DNA of 35,462 bases from an uncultured Actinomycetes bacterium (GTDB taxonomy: Bacteria; Actinomycetota; Acidimicrobiia; Acidimicrobiales; Microtrichaceae). Shown one piece after another: positions 1 to 7,277 of the stretch; the stretch's first letter is position 1; each line of letters opens with the position of its first letter. The notes under the pieces were generated by a model. It was not told where the DNA came from and made no database searches. It worked only from the letters and a program-made list of their open reading frames with translations. The DNA lies in the NCBI GenBank assembly GCA_903868545.1, contig CAIPVR010000298.1, forward strand, positions 1-35,462, given 5' to 3'. Both the position numbers and the translations under genes were made by a program.

Positions 1-410
1 CGACCACGACGACGGTGCCGTCGGGCCGTGACCGGGCGTCGATCACCGTCGGGGGCTCGTTCTCCTACGCCAACTCGGGCGCCAGCACGTCGGGGAACGT
101 GACCGTGGCACGTGACTCGTCCGGGATCACCTCGGTCAACGGATCGCTGAACCTGCTCGGCACGCAGGGTGGGACCGCCACGCTCGGCGTGACGGCCCAG
201 CGTTTCTGGATCTTCCAGCTGTGGGTGGGTCAGGTGAGCGCCTCCGACCCCAACGCCGGGCTCTCGGTCACGGCGCCGGTGTTCGGTCAGCTCCAGCAGC
301 CGGCCGGCCCGGCGAGCGCGGGCGCTACCTCGAACTGGTTCAGCTTCGGGCAGTTCCCGAACCTGATCCGTCCCTTCACGATCACCTGGTCGGTCGAGGA
401 CCGTTCCTGA
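1..410 (+). CDS. 3' end of an exported protein of unknown function (5' truncated)
   Basis: The reading frame is open from the first complete codon (position 3) to TGA at 408-410, so the gene begins outside the window. The visible part starts with four Thr codons followed by Val-Pro-Ser, like the Thr-rich linkers of actinobacterial cell-surface proteins. About 130 residues follow that are rich in Gly, Ser, Thr and Val with alternating polar and hydrophobic positions (for example ITVGGSFSYANSG and TATLGVTAQRFWIFQLWVG). This suggests a beta-sandwich domain. There is no Cys and no membrane segment in the visible part. I do not recognise the family. A GTG at 15 could be read as a start, but the open frame and Thr run upstream make a truncated longer gene more likely. 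The hairpin at 433-466 could end its transcript. Confidence 0.6.
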   Translation, partial: TTTTVPSGRDRASITVGGSFSYANSGASTSGNVTVARDSSGITSVNGSLNLLGTQGGTATLGVTAQRFWIFQLWVGQVSASDPNAGLSVTAPVFGQLQQPAGPASAGATSNWFSFGQFPNLIRPFTITWSVEDRS

Positions 411-432
411 GCGCCCACGCGCTGCAGTACTC

Positions 433-466
433 CGAGGGGCCCGGTCGATCGTGACCGGGCCCCTCG
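433..466 (+). terminator. 14-bp perfect hairpin covering the start of the racemase gene
   Basis: CGAGGGGCCCGGTC (433-446) and GACCGGGCCCCTCG (453-466) are exact reverse complements around the 6-nt loop GATCGT. The hairpin lies 22 nt after the stop of the upstream gene and could terminate it, although no T-tract follows. It also holds the only SD-like sequence (GAGGGG) and the GTG start (451-453) of the next gene. Confidence 0.55.
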
Positions 467-1623
467 CCGATCTCCGGGTGGTCGAACTGGGCGGGCTCGG
501 CCCGGCGCCGTTCGCGGCGATGATGCTGGCCGACCTCGGCGCCCAGGTCCTGCGGGTCCGCCGGCCGGACCCCCGTTGGCTGGTGCCCGACGAGGACCGC
601 CCGGAGTTGTCCGACGACCAGGGCAGGAACGCCTACGACGTCCTCAACCGCAACCGCTCATCGGTCGGTGTGGACCTGCGCACCGTTGACGGGGCGGCGC
701 TCGTGCGCCGCCTCGCCGACGGTGCCGACGTGTTGATCGAGGGGTTCCGGCCGGGTGTGGCCGAGCGGTTCGGGCTCGGTCCGGCCGACCTGCACGCGAC
801 GAATCCGGCGCTGGTGGTGGGGCGGATGACCGGGTGGGGTCGTGACGGCCCTCTCGCCCCCCGGGTGGGCCACGACCTCGATTACCTGGCGCTCTCCGGG
901 GTGCTCTCCCACCTCGGGCGCGCCGACCAGCCGCCCACGCCCCCGCTCAACCTCGTGGCCGACTTCGGTGGTGGCGGCATGCTGCTCGCCGTCGGGGTGC
1001 TGGCCGCCGTGGTGGAACGCTCGTCGAGCGGGCGCGGTCAGGTGGTGGACGCGGCCATGGTCGACGGCGCAGCGCTGCTCATGGCGCCGCTGTTCGGGGC
1101 GTGGGCGTCCGGGTACTGGTCGGCCGAGCGCGGCACCAACCTCCTCGACTCCGGTGCCCCCTTCTACGACTGCTATCGCTGCGCGGACGGCCGCTGGCTC
1201 GCGGTGGCGGCCATCGAGGAGCCCTTCTACGCCGAGTTGCTCGACGGCCTGGGGCTGGACCCGGCGTCGCTCCCCACGCAGCACGACCGGCCCCGGTGGC
1301 CGGAGCTGCGCTCGGCCATCGGCGCGGCGATCGGGCGACGGACGCGCGACGAGTGGGCCGACCTCTTCGCGGACCGCGACGCCTGCGTGGCGCCGGTGCT
1401 CGACATGGGGGAGGCCCCCGCCCACCCGCACGCCGTGGCCCGCTCGGCCTTCGTCACCGTCGACGGCGTGCCCCAACCCTCGCCGGCGCCGCGTTTCGAC
1501 CGCACCCCGTCACCGCCGGTGGAACCCTCGAAGGAGACCGAGGACCCCACAGTGGTCCTCGGTCGTTGGGGGGTGGCGGCCGAGGAGGTCGGGGCGCTGC
1601 GCGCCGCCGGGGTGGTGGGCTGA
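451..1623 (+). CDS. mcr: CoA-transferase family III protein, probable alpha-methylacyl-CoA racemase
   Basis: This 390-residue protein has the CaiB/BaiF fold and resembles alpha-methylacyl-CoA racemase, which epimerises 2-methyl-branched acyl-CoA thioesters so that beta-oxidation of branched or sterol side chains can proceed. The N-terminus (GPLADLRVVELGGLGPAPFAA) is typical. The three residues essential in Mycobacterium tuberculosis MCR (His126, Asp156, Glu241) align at a constant offset of 15: His141 in GHDLDY, Asp171 in VADFGGGG and Glu256 in AIEEPFY. A racemase is therefore more likely than a CoA transferase. The length is normal for the family. GTG at 451 gives the usual family N-terminus but lies inside a perfect hairpin. 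The gene converges on the EthD-like gene, and the two stop codons share a hairpin. Confidence 0.85.
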   Translation: MTGPLADLRVVELGGLGPAPFAAMMLADLGAQVLRVRRPDPRWLVPDEDRPELSDDQGRNAYDVLNRNRSSVGVDLRTVDGAALVRRLADGADVLIEGFRPGVAERFGLGPADLHATNPALVVGRMTGWGRDGPLAPRVGHDLDYLALSGVLSHLGRADQPPTPPLNLVADFGGGGMLLAVGVLAAVVERSSSGRGQVVDAAMVDGAALLMAPLFGAWASGYWSAERGTNLLDSGAPFYDCYRCADGRWLAVAAIEEPFYAELLDGLGLDPASLPTQHDRPRWPELRSAIGAAIGRRTRDEWADLFADRDACVAPVLDMGEAPAHPHAVARSAFVTVDGVPQPSPAPRFDRTPSPPVEPSKETEDPTVVLGRWGVAAEEVGALRAAGVVG

Positions 1624-1642
1624 GCCCTCGGGGCGCTCAGCC
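1618..1642. terminator. Hairpin over two convergent stop codons
   Basis: GGCTGAGC (1618-1625) pairs perfectly with GCTCAGCC (1635-1642) across a 9-nt loop. The left arm contains the TGA of the racemase gene and the right arm contains the complement of the TGA of the EthD-like gene. It could act in both directions. No T-tract is present. Confidence 0.5.
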
Positions 1643-2338
1643 GCAGAGGTACTCCGACATCGCGATGCTGCGCAGTCGCGACATGTCGAAGGCGGTGCCC
1701 ACACTGTCGAGCATGGTGGTCAGGTTGGCCGCGTCCCCCAGGTGGAACGCCACCACGTCGGCCACCACCTCCTCGGACGGCCAGGTCTCCACCACGATTC
1801 CGTCGAGCGGTGGCGCTCCCGGCGTCACCGGGTGGGCGACGGTGTTGCGCACGTAGCGCAGGCGGGGTTGGACGTCCTCCGACATCGGCGACTGGTGGCC
1901 GTACCAGAACTCCCGGAAGGTGCGCGGGTCGAGGCCGGGGTTGCGGTGCACGAGGGCGAGGGTGACGACGCCGGGTGAGCGCGTTCCGTCGGGCCAGTCC
2001 CGGGTGGTGCCGCGCCGTTGGCCGAAGTCCGACCACACGGACTCCGTCACGAGGTAGCCGTCGCTGCGCAGCCCCAACGCGGCCACGGCCGCGTCGGCGG
2101 ACGGGGGCCGCAGGTCGTGCGCCGGCCACCAGGCCGCGACCGCCGCCCGGACGGGCAGTTCTCCACCGGGGCAGGGCAACGGACCGGGGATGCCCACCGC
2201 GTCGTCCGCGAGGTGCACGGAGATCCCGGACGCGCCGGCGGCCCGGAGGGCCGGCACGGTCTCCTCCAGCGCCCGGCGGCGCAGCTCGGCGCCGTCGAGG
2301 TCCTCGCGGGCCCGGACGAGGTGGACGAGCTTCTCCAT
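1637..2338 (-). CDS. EthD-like dimeric alpha/beta-barrel protein
   Basis: This 233-residue soluble protein looks like a tandem of two ferredoxin-like (dimeric alpha-beta barrel) halves. The N-terminal half starts MEKLVHLVRAREDLDG. The C-terminal half has the EthD-type signature GVVTLALVHRNPGLDPRTFREFWYGHQSP followed by a paired Arg-Tyr-Val-Arg-Asn strand. EthD-family proteins accompany catabolic oxygenases or steroid and ether degradation genes, but their reaction is often unknown. ATG at 2338 follows the NTF2-like gene by 10 nt on the same strand, so the two are almost certainly cotranscribed. Next to a methylacyl-CoA racemase this suggests a small catabolic group (inference). Confidence 0.7.
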   Translation of the reverse strand: MEKLVHLVRAREDLDGAELRRRALEETVPALRAAGASGISVHLADDAVGIPGPLPCPGGELPVRAAVAAWWPAHDLRPPSADAAVAALGLRSDGYLVTESVWSDFGQRRGTTRDWPDGTRSPGVVTLALVHRNPGLDPRTFREFWYGHQSPMSEDVQPRLRYVRNTVAHPVTPGAPPLDGIVVETWPSEEVVADVVAFHLGDAANLTTMLDSVGTAFDMSRLRSIAMSEYLCG

Positions 2339-2348
2339 CGTCGTCCGC

Positions 2349-2837
2349 TCAGCCGCCGGCCGCCGCCGGACCGTCGGGGGTGCCCGCGGTGCGCCGGGCC
2401 GTCAGCCATGCACCCACCACGGTGGCGAAGTGGCCGGGGTTGTAGACGTCCTCCTCGTAGGACCACCGGCCGTCGCCGGCGTAGTGGAGGATCGTGAGGT
2501 TGTACTGCTCGTGCACGGAGCCGTCGCCCGGGTCCTCGAGACGGTTCCAGATCTTGGCGAACACCCAGCCCCGTTCGTCGTCGATCGACCACCACTCCAC
2601 GGGGAACGAGGTGAACGCCGAGTTGGGCCACTCGGCCATGGTGGTGCTGATCCACTCCAGGATCGCCGCCCGCCCGTGGAACTCCCCGTACAGGTGCTCC
2701 ACGTAGGTGGCGTCCTCGGTGAACAGGTCGGCCCACGGGCCCCACTCGCCGCTCGCCGCGGCGGTGGCGGCGGCCTCCCGGTAGGTGGCGAATGCGGCCT
2801 CGATCTCATCCCTGCGGTACGTCCCCACGGGGGTCAT
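2349..2837 (-). CDS. NTF2-like / SnoaL-like protein
   Basis: The product has 162 residues with the cone-shaped alpha+beta fold of the NTF2/SnoaL superfamily. An amphipathic N-terminal helix (EIEAAFATYREAAATAAASGEW) is followed by the typical WADLFTEDATYVEHLYGEFHGRAAILEWI block and by beta strands with many aromatic residues (VEWWSIDDERGWVFAKIWNRL). Members act as small isomerases, dehydratases, cyclases or ring-hydroxylating dioxygenase beta-like subunits, and the substrate cannot be told from sequence. It is the first gene of a two-gene unit with the EthD-like protein. A GACGGT hexamer (2844-2849) lies 6 nt before the ATG, which suggests a leaderless transcript divergent from the ABC exporter genes. 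The last residues (GTPDGPAAAGG) are a flexible tail. Confidence 0.7.
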   Translation of the reverse strand: MTPVGTYRRDEIEAAFATYREAAATAAASGEWGPWADLFTEDATYVEHLYGEFHGRAAILEWISTTMAEWPNSAFTSFPVEWWSIDDERGWVFAKIWNRLEDPGDGSVHEQYNLTILHYAGDGRWSYEEDVYNPGHFATVVGAWLTARRTAGTPDGPAAAGG

Positions 2838-2843
2838 CCTGCC

Positions 2844-2849
2844 ACCGTC
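2844..2849 (-). promoter_or_regulatory. -10-like hexamer of the NTF2/EthD unit
   Basis: On the minus strand this reads GACGGT, ending 6 nt before the ATG at 2837. The first base differs from TANNNT, so it is a weaker match. Confidence 0.4.
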
Positions 2850-2875
2850 GGCCCGTCGCCGGGACCGGCTCGCGC

Positions 2876-2881
2876 CAGACT
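2876..2881 (+). promoter_or_regulatory. -10-like hexamer of the fetAB unit
   Basis: CAGACT ends 6 nt before GTG 2888. The identical hexamer precedes the LysRS-MprF gene at 19114. It supports GTG 2888 as the start rather than an upstream ATG. Confidence 0.45.
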
Positions 2882-2887
2882 GGCCCC

Positions 2888-3517
2888 GTGAACGGGTGCT
2901 TCGGGTTCGAGGACGTGTCGTTGCTCCTCGACGGCCGCCGGCTCCTCGACGGTGTCACCTGCACGGTGCCGGACGGCGGGATCACGGTGGTCTCGGGACC
3001 GTCCGGGTCCGGGAAGTCCACCCTGCTGCGACTGTGCAACCGGCTCGAGGTACCCACCTCGGGTCGCGTGCTCTACCGGGGCCGTGACCTCGCAGGGCTC
3101 GACCCGGTCGCCCACCGCCGCGAAGTGGGCATGGTGTTCCAGCGGCCCACTCCGTTCGCGGGCACCGGTGCCGACAACCTGGGGGCCGCGGGGGTGCGGG
3201 ACCGAGCTGAGGCGGCGCGGCTGCTCGCCCGTGCGGGCCTCGACGAGTCGTTCCTCGACCGGAGCACGGACCGCCTCTCGGGAGGGGAGTCCCAGCGTCT
3301 GTGCCTGGCCCGCGCGTTGGCGACGGGGTGTTCGGTACTGCTCGCCGACGAGTGCACCTCCGCGCTCGACCCGGACGCGACGCATCTGCTGGAGGAGCTC
3401 GCCCGCGACCTCGCCGATGCGGGCACCACGATCGTGTGGGTCACCCACGACCGGGCCCAGGCCGACCGTCTCGGCGACCACCGGCTGACGGTGGAGGACG
3501 GCCGTGTCCGCGGCTGA
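2888..3517 (+). CDS. fetA: ABC transporter ATP-binding protein, FetA type
   Basis: The 209-residue protein is a complete nucleotide-binding domain: Walker A GPSGSGKST (about residue 40), Q-loop MVFQRP, signature LSGGESQRLCLARAL, Walker B VLLADE and H-loop VTHD. The short length and the partner immediately downstream, a UPF0014/FetB permease, fit the FetAB (YbbL/YbbM) exporter, which in Escherichia coli has been linked to iron export and peroxide resistance. The substrate here is inferred by family only. An in-frame ATG at 2792 would add 32 residues unlike the family, while GTG 2888 has a -10-like hexamer just upstream. The last 14 nt overlap the start of fetB, so the two are translationally coupled. 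TSALDPDA replaces the more usual TSALD-P-E D-loop without loss of key residues. Confidence 0.82.
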   Translation: MNGCFGFEDVSLLLDGRRLLDGVTCTVPDGGITVVSGPSGSGKSTLLRLCNRLEVPTSGRVLYRGRDLAGLDPVAHRREVGMVFQRPTPFAGTGADNLGAAGVRDRAEAARLLARAGLDESFLDRSTDRLSGGESQRLCLARALATGCSVLLADECTSALDPDATHLLEELARDLADAGTTIVWVTHDRAQADRLGDHRLTVEDGRVRG

Positions 3518-4304
3518 GGCGTCGACGGGTACCGACCCGGGGGCCCTCGGTCTTGCGGCCAGCGGCGTGCTGGTGCTGCTCGCCGTGTCGATCTCGGCGT
3601 GGCGTCGGCTCGGCCTCGAACGGTCCCTCGTCTGGTCCGCGGTGCGGGCCCTCGTGCAACTCCTGTTCATCGGCCTCGCGCTCGCGCTCGTGCTGGAACC
3701 GGGCCGGCCGCTGGTGCTGTCCTGGCTCTGGGTCGGGATCATGGTGCTGTTCGCGGCGTGGACCCTCCAACGGCGGGCCCCGGAGGTGCCGGGGGCGGTG
3801 CTGCTCGGGGTGGCGGCCTTCGGCCTGTCGTGCGCGGTCACCCTCGGCGTGCTGTTCGGGTTCGGCATCTTCGAGCTCGGGCCGCGCACCGTGGTGCCGC
3901 TCGCCGGGATGGTGGTGGGGAACTCGCTGGCCGCCACCGTGCTCGTCGGCCGCCGGGTCGTGGCCGAGGCCACGGAGAAGCGCCCGGAGATCGAGGCCCG
4001 GCTGTCGCTCGGGATGACGGGCTCGGCTGCGCTGCAGCCCCACCTGCGGGAGGCGGTCCGCACGGCCCTCGTGCCACAGATCGAGACCACCAAGGCCGTG
4101 GGCATCGTGTTCCTGCCGGGCGCCATGGTCGGCCTGATCCTCGCCGGGGTGGAGCCGCTCGCCGCGGTGAAGGTGCAGGTGGCGGTCATGTACCTGATCC
4201 TGGGTTCGGTGGCCACCACCACCACGGTGGTGGCCGTCGGGCTGTCCCGGCGGCTGATGACGCCCGACCACCGTCTGGTCCGGCTTCCGGACCAGACGGG
4301 TTGA
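3504..4304 (+). CDS. fetB: FetB-type (UPF0014) ABC transporter permease
   Basis: This 266-residue polytopic membrane protein has about seven hydrophobic segments: residues roughly 15-32, 48-66, 72-88, 99-121, 128-150, 200-220 and 228-250. It carries the UPF0014/FetB hallmark GMVVGNSLAATVLVGRRVV (about residues 135-153) and the motif LVPQIETTKAVGIVFLPGAMVGLILAG near the C-terminus. It pairs with the preceding ATPase to form a small exporter. The GTG start at 3504 lies inside the end of fetA (14-nt overlap). A 13-bp perfect hairpin is built into its final codons (HRLVRLPDQ), so the coding end doubles as a likely terminator. Confidence 0.85.
   Translation: MSAAEASTGTDPGALGLAASGVLVLLAVSISAWRRLGLERSLVWSAVRALVQLLFIGLALALVLEPGRPLVLSWLWVGIMVLFAAWTLQRRAPEVPGAVLLGVAAFGLSCAVTLGVLFGFGIFELGPRTVVPLAGMVVGNSLAATVLVGRRVVAEATEKRPEIEARLSLGMTGSAALQPHLREAVRTALVPQIETTKAVGIVFLPGAMVGLILAGVEPLAAVKVQVAVMYLILGSVATTTTVVAVGLSRRLMTPDHRLVRLPDQTG
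4271..4299 (+). terminator. Hairpin inside the 3' end of fetB
   Basis: CCGTCTGGTCCGG (4271-4283) and CCGGACCAGACGG (4287-4299) form a perfect 13-bp stem with a 3-nt loop (CTT). The structure ends 2 nt before the stop codon of fetB (TGA 4302-4304). Only GTTG follows, so there is no strong U-tract. Confidence 0.6.
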
Positions 4305-4350
4305 CCGGTGGGCGACCGGGACGACTGGTTCACCCGCCGGTCGTCGGGTG

Positions 4351-4379
4351 TTCACCTCGACGTCATCTCTGGCTAACCT
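4351..4379 (+). promoter_or_regulatory. Promoter of the PhoD-type phosphatase gene
   Basis: TTCACC (4351-4356), a 17-nt spacer and TAACCT (4374-4379) form a plausible housekeeping promoter. The leader would be about 40 nt, and GAGGGGG (4412-4418) lies 6 nt before the ATG. Unlike many genes here, this one has a leader with a ribosome binding site. Confidence 0.5.
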
Positions 4380-4424
4380 CGCGGGGTCCGGGCGGGCGGT
4401 CCCGGCGATGCGAGGGGGCCGGAC

Positions 4425-5993
4425 ATGGATCGACGCAATTTCCTCAGGCTGGGAGCCGGCGGTGCGGGCGCCGCGGCCGTCGGACTGGCGCTTCCGGCGT
4501 GCTCGCCGATGACGCCCACACCCACCTCGGTGTACTCGGCGGGTGTCGCCTCCGGGCTCCACAGCCCCACGGAGGTGGTGCTGTGGACCAGGGTGGAGCC
4601 CGCGCTCGCGCCCGGTGTCACCTCCGTCACGTGGGAGGTGGCCGACTCGGCCGGGTTCGGCACCGTGGTGGCGTCCGGGACGGCCCCGGTCTCCGCCGCG
4701 TCGGACCACACCGTGAAGGTGCTCGTCGGGGGCCTCGACCCCGATCGCAGCTACTGGTACCGCTTCAGCACGGGTGCCGCCGACTCGCCGGTCGGTCGGG
4801 CGCGGACCATGCCCGTCGCCGGTGCCGCCGTGGGGTCGCTCAAGCTCGCCTACGCCAGTTGCCAGTGCTACGCGAACGGGTACTACGGCGCGTGGCGCGA
4901 CGTCGCCACCCGTGACGTCGACGCCGTGCTGTTCCTCGGCGACTACATCTACGAGGCCGGACTGATCCAGTTGCTCGGCAAGGTCCGCGACGAATCGTTC
5001 GAGACGGTGACCGACCTCGCCGGCTACCGCTCCAAGTACAAGCTCTACAAGAGCGATCCGGACCTCCAGGCCGCCCACGCGGCGCACCCGTTCGTGCCGA
5101 TCTGGGACGACCACGAGATCGTCAACGACTACGACCGCACCATCTTCACCACGGAGCCGGCCCGGGCCGCGGCCGCCTACCAGGCCTGGTTCGAGTACCA
5201 GCCGGTGTGGCCGATCGACGGGACCCGGATCTACCGAGACCTGCCGTGGGGCGACCTGGGCCACCTGTTCATGCTCGACACACGCCAGTACCGCGACCCC
5301 CACCGGGGCGGTGCGCCCCTCTACGGCACCCGCGACATCACCACCTTCGAGACGGCGGCCGGGCGCAGCATCCTCGGTGCCGACCAGCGGTCCTGGCTGA
5401 CCGGGGGCCTGGCCGCGGCCGAGGCCGCCGGGACCACGTGGAAGGTGATCGGCAACCAGGTCCTGATCATGCCGCTCCGCGTGCGTGACGACGACACGCC
5501 CGCAGCGCGCGCCGCCGACCCGTCGCTGCCGCTCCACGCGGGGGCCTACACCACGGCCAACTTCGACACCTGGGACGGCTACGCCTGGGAGCGCGACCTG
5601 CTGCTCCGGTCGCTGGCCGACGGCAGCATCCGGAACACCGTGTTCCTCACGGGCGACTACCACGCCTGGTGGCAGTCGCCCCTCACGCCCGACTTCGACG
5701 ACCCGGCCGCACCGGTGGTGGCCAACGAGTTCGCGGCCGGTGCGATCTCCTCGGCCGGTGGCGCCAACAACGAGAACGTGCTCTACGGCGACGCCGTGCT
5801 CGCACCGTTCGCGCCACGACCCGCCTACATCGACGGCCTCAACAACGGCTACGGCCTCCTCGAGGCCGACGCGTCGACCCTCACGGTGACCTACCTGAAG
5901 AACGATGCGCAGTTCGCCGGGTCGGTGCCGGTGCCACGGGTCCGGTTCACGCTCGAGGCCGGCGACCCGAACGCCACCCAGGAGCTGCTCTGA
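4425..5993 (+). CDS. phoD: PhoD-family alkaline phosphatase/phosphodiesterase, Tat-exported
   Basis: The 522-residue protein starts with a twin-arginine signal (RRNFLRLG, residues 3-10) and a hydrophobic stretch ending LALPAC, so Cys26 may be lipidated. An N-terminal fibronectin-like PhoD domain (about 36-130) precedes the metallophosphatase core. Expected metal-site motifs are present: ASCQ (Cys146), FLGDYIYE (Asp173, Tyr176), WDDHEIVNDY (around 228-236) and TGDYHAWW near residue 408. Family members hydrolyse phosphomono- and diesters outside the membrane using iron and calcium. ATG 4425 is preceded by a strong SD. The gene stands alone, converging on argJ with 19 nt between stops. No Pho box can be assigned by eye. 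Confidence 0.88.
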   Translation: MDRRNFLRLGAGGAGAAAVGLALPACSPMTPTPTSVYSAGVASGLHSPTEVVLWTRVEPALAPGVTSVTWEVADSAGFGTVVASGTAPVSAASDHTVKVLVGGLDPDRSYWYRFSTGAADSPVGRARTMPVAGAAVGSLKLAYASCQCYANGYYGAWRDVATRDVDAVLFLGDYIYEAGLIQLLGKVRDESFETVTDLAGYRSKYKLYKSDPDLQAAHAAHPFVPIWDDHEIVNDYDRTIFTTEPARAAAAYQAWFEYQPVWPIDGTRIYRDLPWGDLGHLFMLDTRQYRDPHRGGAPLYGTRDITTFETAAGRSILGADQRSWLTGGLAAAEAAGTTWKVIGNQVLIMPLRVRDDDTPAARAADPSLPLHAGAYTTANFDTWDGYAWERDLLLRSLADGSIRNTVFLTGDYHAWWQSPLTPDFDDPAAPVVANEFAAGAISSAGGANNENVLYGDAVLAPFAPRPAYIDGLNNGYGLLEADASTLTVTYLKNDAQFAGSVPVPRVRFTLEAGDPNATQELL

Positions 5994-6012
5994 CGCCGCT
6001 GCCGCCGTCGCC

Positions 6013-7197
6013 TCAGGTCGTGTAGTCGGCGTTGATCCTCACGTAGCCGTCGGTGAGGTCGCAGCCGAAGACGGTCCACGCGCCGGCGCCGATGCGGAGG
6101 TCCACCTCGATCGACACCTCGTCGCCCCGGAGGTACTCCTCCAGCGCGGTCAGACCCGTGTCGTCGACCGTGGCCGGGTAGACCTCGGTGCCGCCGAATG
6201 CGATGCGCACCCGGTCCTGGTCGATGTCGGTGTCGTCCGAGCACTTGCCCACGGCCATGGCCACCCTGCCCCAGTTGGGGTCGGCCCCGTGCACGGCGGT
6301 CTTCACCAAGGGTGAGTTGAGCACCGATTTCGCCACGCGACGGGCCTGGCCGTCGTCGCGGGCACCCGTGACGGTGACCGTGAGCAGGGTCTCGGCGCCC
6401 TCGCCGTCGGCGGCGAGCTGCCGGGTGAGGTCGAGGCACACCGAGTGCAGGGCCGCCTCGAGTTCGCCGGGATCCACCGCGCCGGCTGCGCCGGAGGCCA
6501 GCACCGCGGCGGTGTCCGAGGTGGAGGTGTCGGTGTCCACGCTCAGGCTGTTGAACGTGCGGTCCACCACGCGCCGCCACATGGCGTCGAGCGTGCCGGG
6601 GTCGACCTCGGCGTCGGTGAGCACGAAGGCGAGCATGGTGGCCATGTCGGGTTCGATCATGCCCACGCCCCTGGCGATACCCACCACCCTGGCGGTGCCA
6701 CCGTCGACGGTGGCCGGCGCCGCCTCGGCGATCTTGGCGTGGGTGTCGGTGGTCATGATGCCGGTCGCCGCCCGCACTGCGTCGTCGGTGGTGCCGCCGG
6801 GGCCCGGCCACGGGGCGAGGGACCGCAGGTGGGCCCGGAGCCGGTCCATCGGGTAGCGGCGGCCGATCACCCCGGTGGATGCAACCAGCACCTCGGTGGC
6901 CGGGCAGCCGAGCGCGAGGGCGACACCCTCCGCGAGCTCGCGGGCGTCGGCCAGGCCGCCCGGTCCGGTGGCCACGTTGGCGTTCTTCGACACCACCACC
7001 ACGGCCCGGAGGCGGTGGTCGGCAGCGTGCTCCCGGGAGACCACGACGCTGGGCCCGGCGAATCGCGACCTGGTGAACACGGCGGCCGCCGTGCAGGGTC
7101 CGGTCGCGGCCAGCACCACGAAGTCGTCGGTGTCGTCCTTGATGCCCACGTTGGCGACGTGGGCGCTGAAGCCGTCGGGGAGCGGCACTGCGTCCAT
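6013..7197 (-). CDS. argJ: Bifunctional ornithine acetyltransferase / N-acetylglutamate synthase
   Basis: This 394-residue ArgJ transfers acetyl from N-acetylornithine to glutamate, the recycling step of arginine synthesis, and may also use acetyl-CoA. It self-cleaves before a Thr nucleophile, here Thr187 in GMIEPDMATMLAF. Other conserved blocks are STGVIGRRYPMDRL (oxyanion-hole region), FNSLSVDTDTSTSD, HGADPNWGRVA and the C-terminal INADYTT. ATG 7197 is chosen because it gives the usual N-terminus and because GAGACT (minus strand, 7204-7209) ends 6 nt upstream. A longer frame from 7275 would add 26 unsupported residues. No argB, argC, argD or argF lies beside it, which is unusual because argJ often sits in an arg cluster. 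Confidence 0.93.
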   Translation of the reverse strand: MDAVPLPDGFSAHVANVGIKDDTDDFVVLAATGPCTAAAVFTRSRFAGPSVVVSREHAADHRLRAVVVVSKNANVATGPGGLADARELAEGVALALGCPATEVLVASTGVIGRRYPMDRLRAHLRSLAPWPGPGGTTDDAVRAATGIMTTDTHAKIAEAAPATVDGGTARVVGIARGVGMIEPDMATMLAFVLTDAEVDPGTLDAMWRRVVDRTFNSLSVDTDTSTSDTAAVLASGAAGAVDPGELEAALHSVCLDLTRQLAADGEGAETLLTVTVTGARDDGQARRVAKSVLNSPLVKTAVHGADPNWGRVAMAVGKCSDDTDIDQDRVRIAFGGTEVYPATVDDTGLTALEEYLRGDEVSIEVDLRIGAGAWTVFGCDLTDGYVRINADYTT

Positions 7198-7203
7198 GGA
7201 CGG

Positions 7204-7209
7204 AGTCTC
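7204..7209 (-). promoter_or_regulatory. -10-like hexamer of argJ
   Basis: The minus strand reads GAGACT, ending 6 nt before the ATG at 7197. It resembles the CAGACT elements at 2876 and 19114. Confidence 0.4.
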
Positions 7210-7277
7210 GCAGACGCCCTGCTCCGCGCGATGATGCGGCGCCGCCGGAGGTGCCGGCGGCACGAAGGGGGCCACCG

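Noticed and set aside
3441-5663. Minus-strand open frame of 740 codons opposite fetB and phoD
   Set aside because: It has low-complexity Arg/Gly/His composition and no motif, and it is antisense to two well-supported genes.
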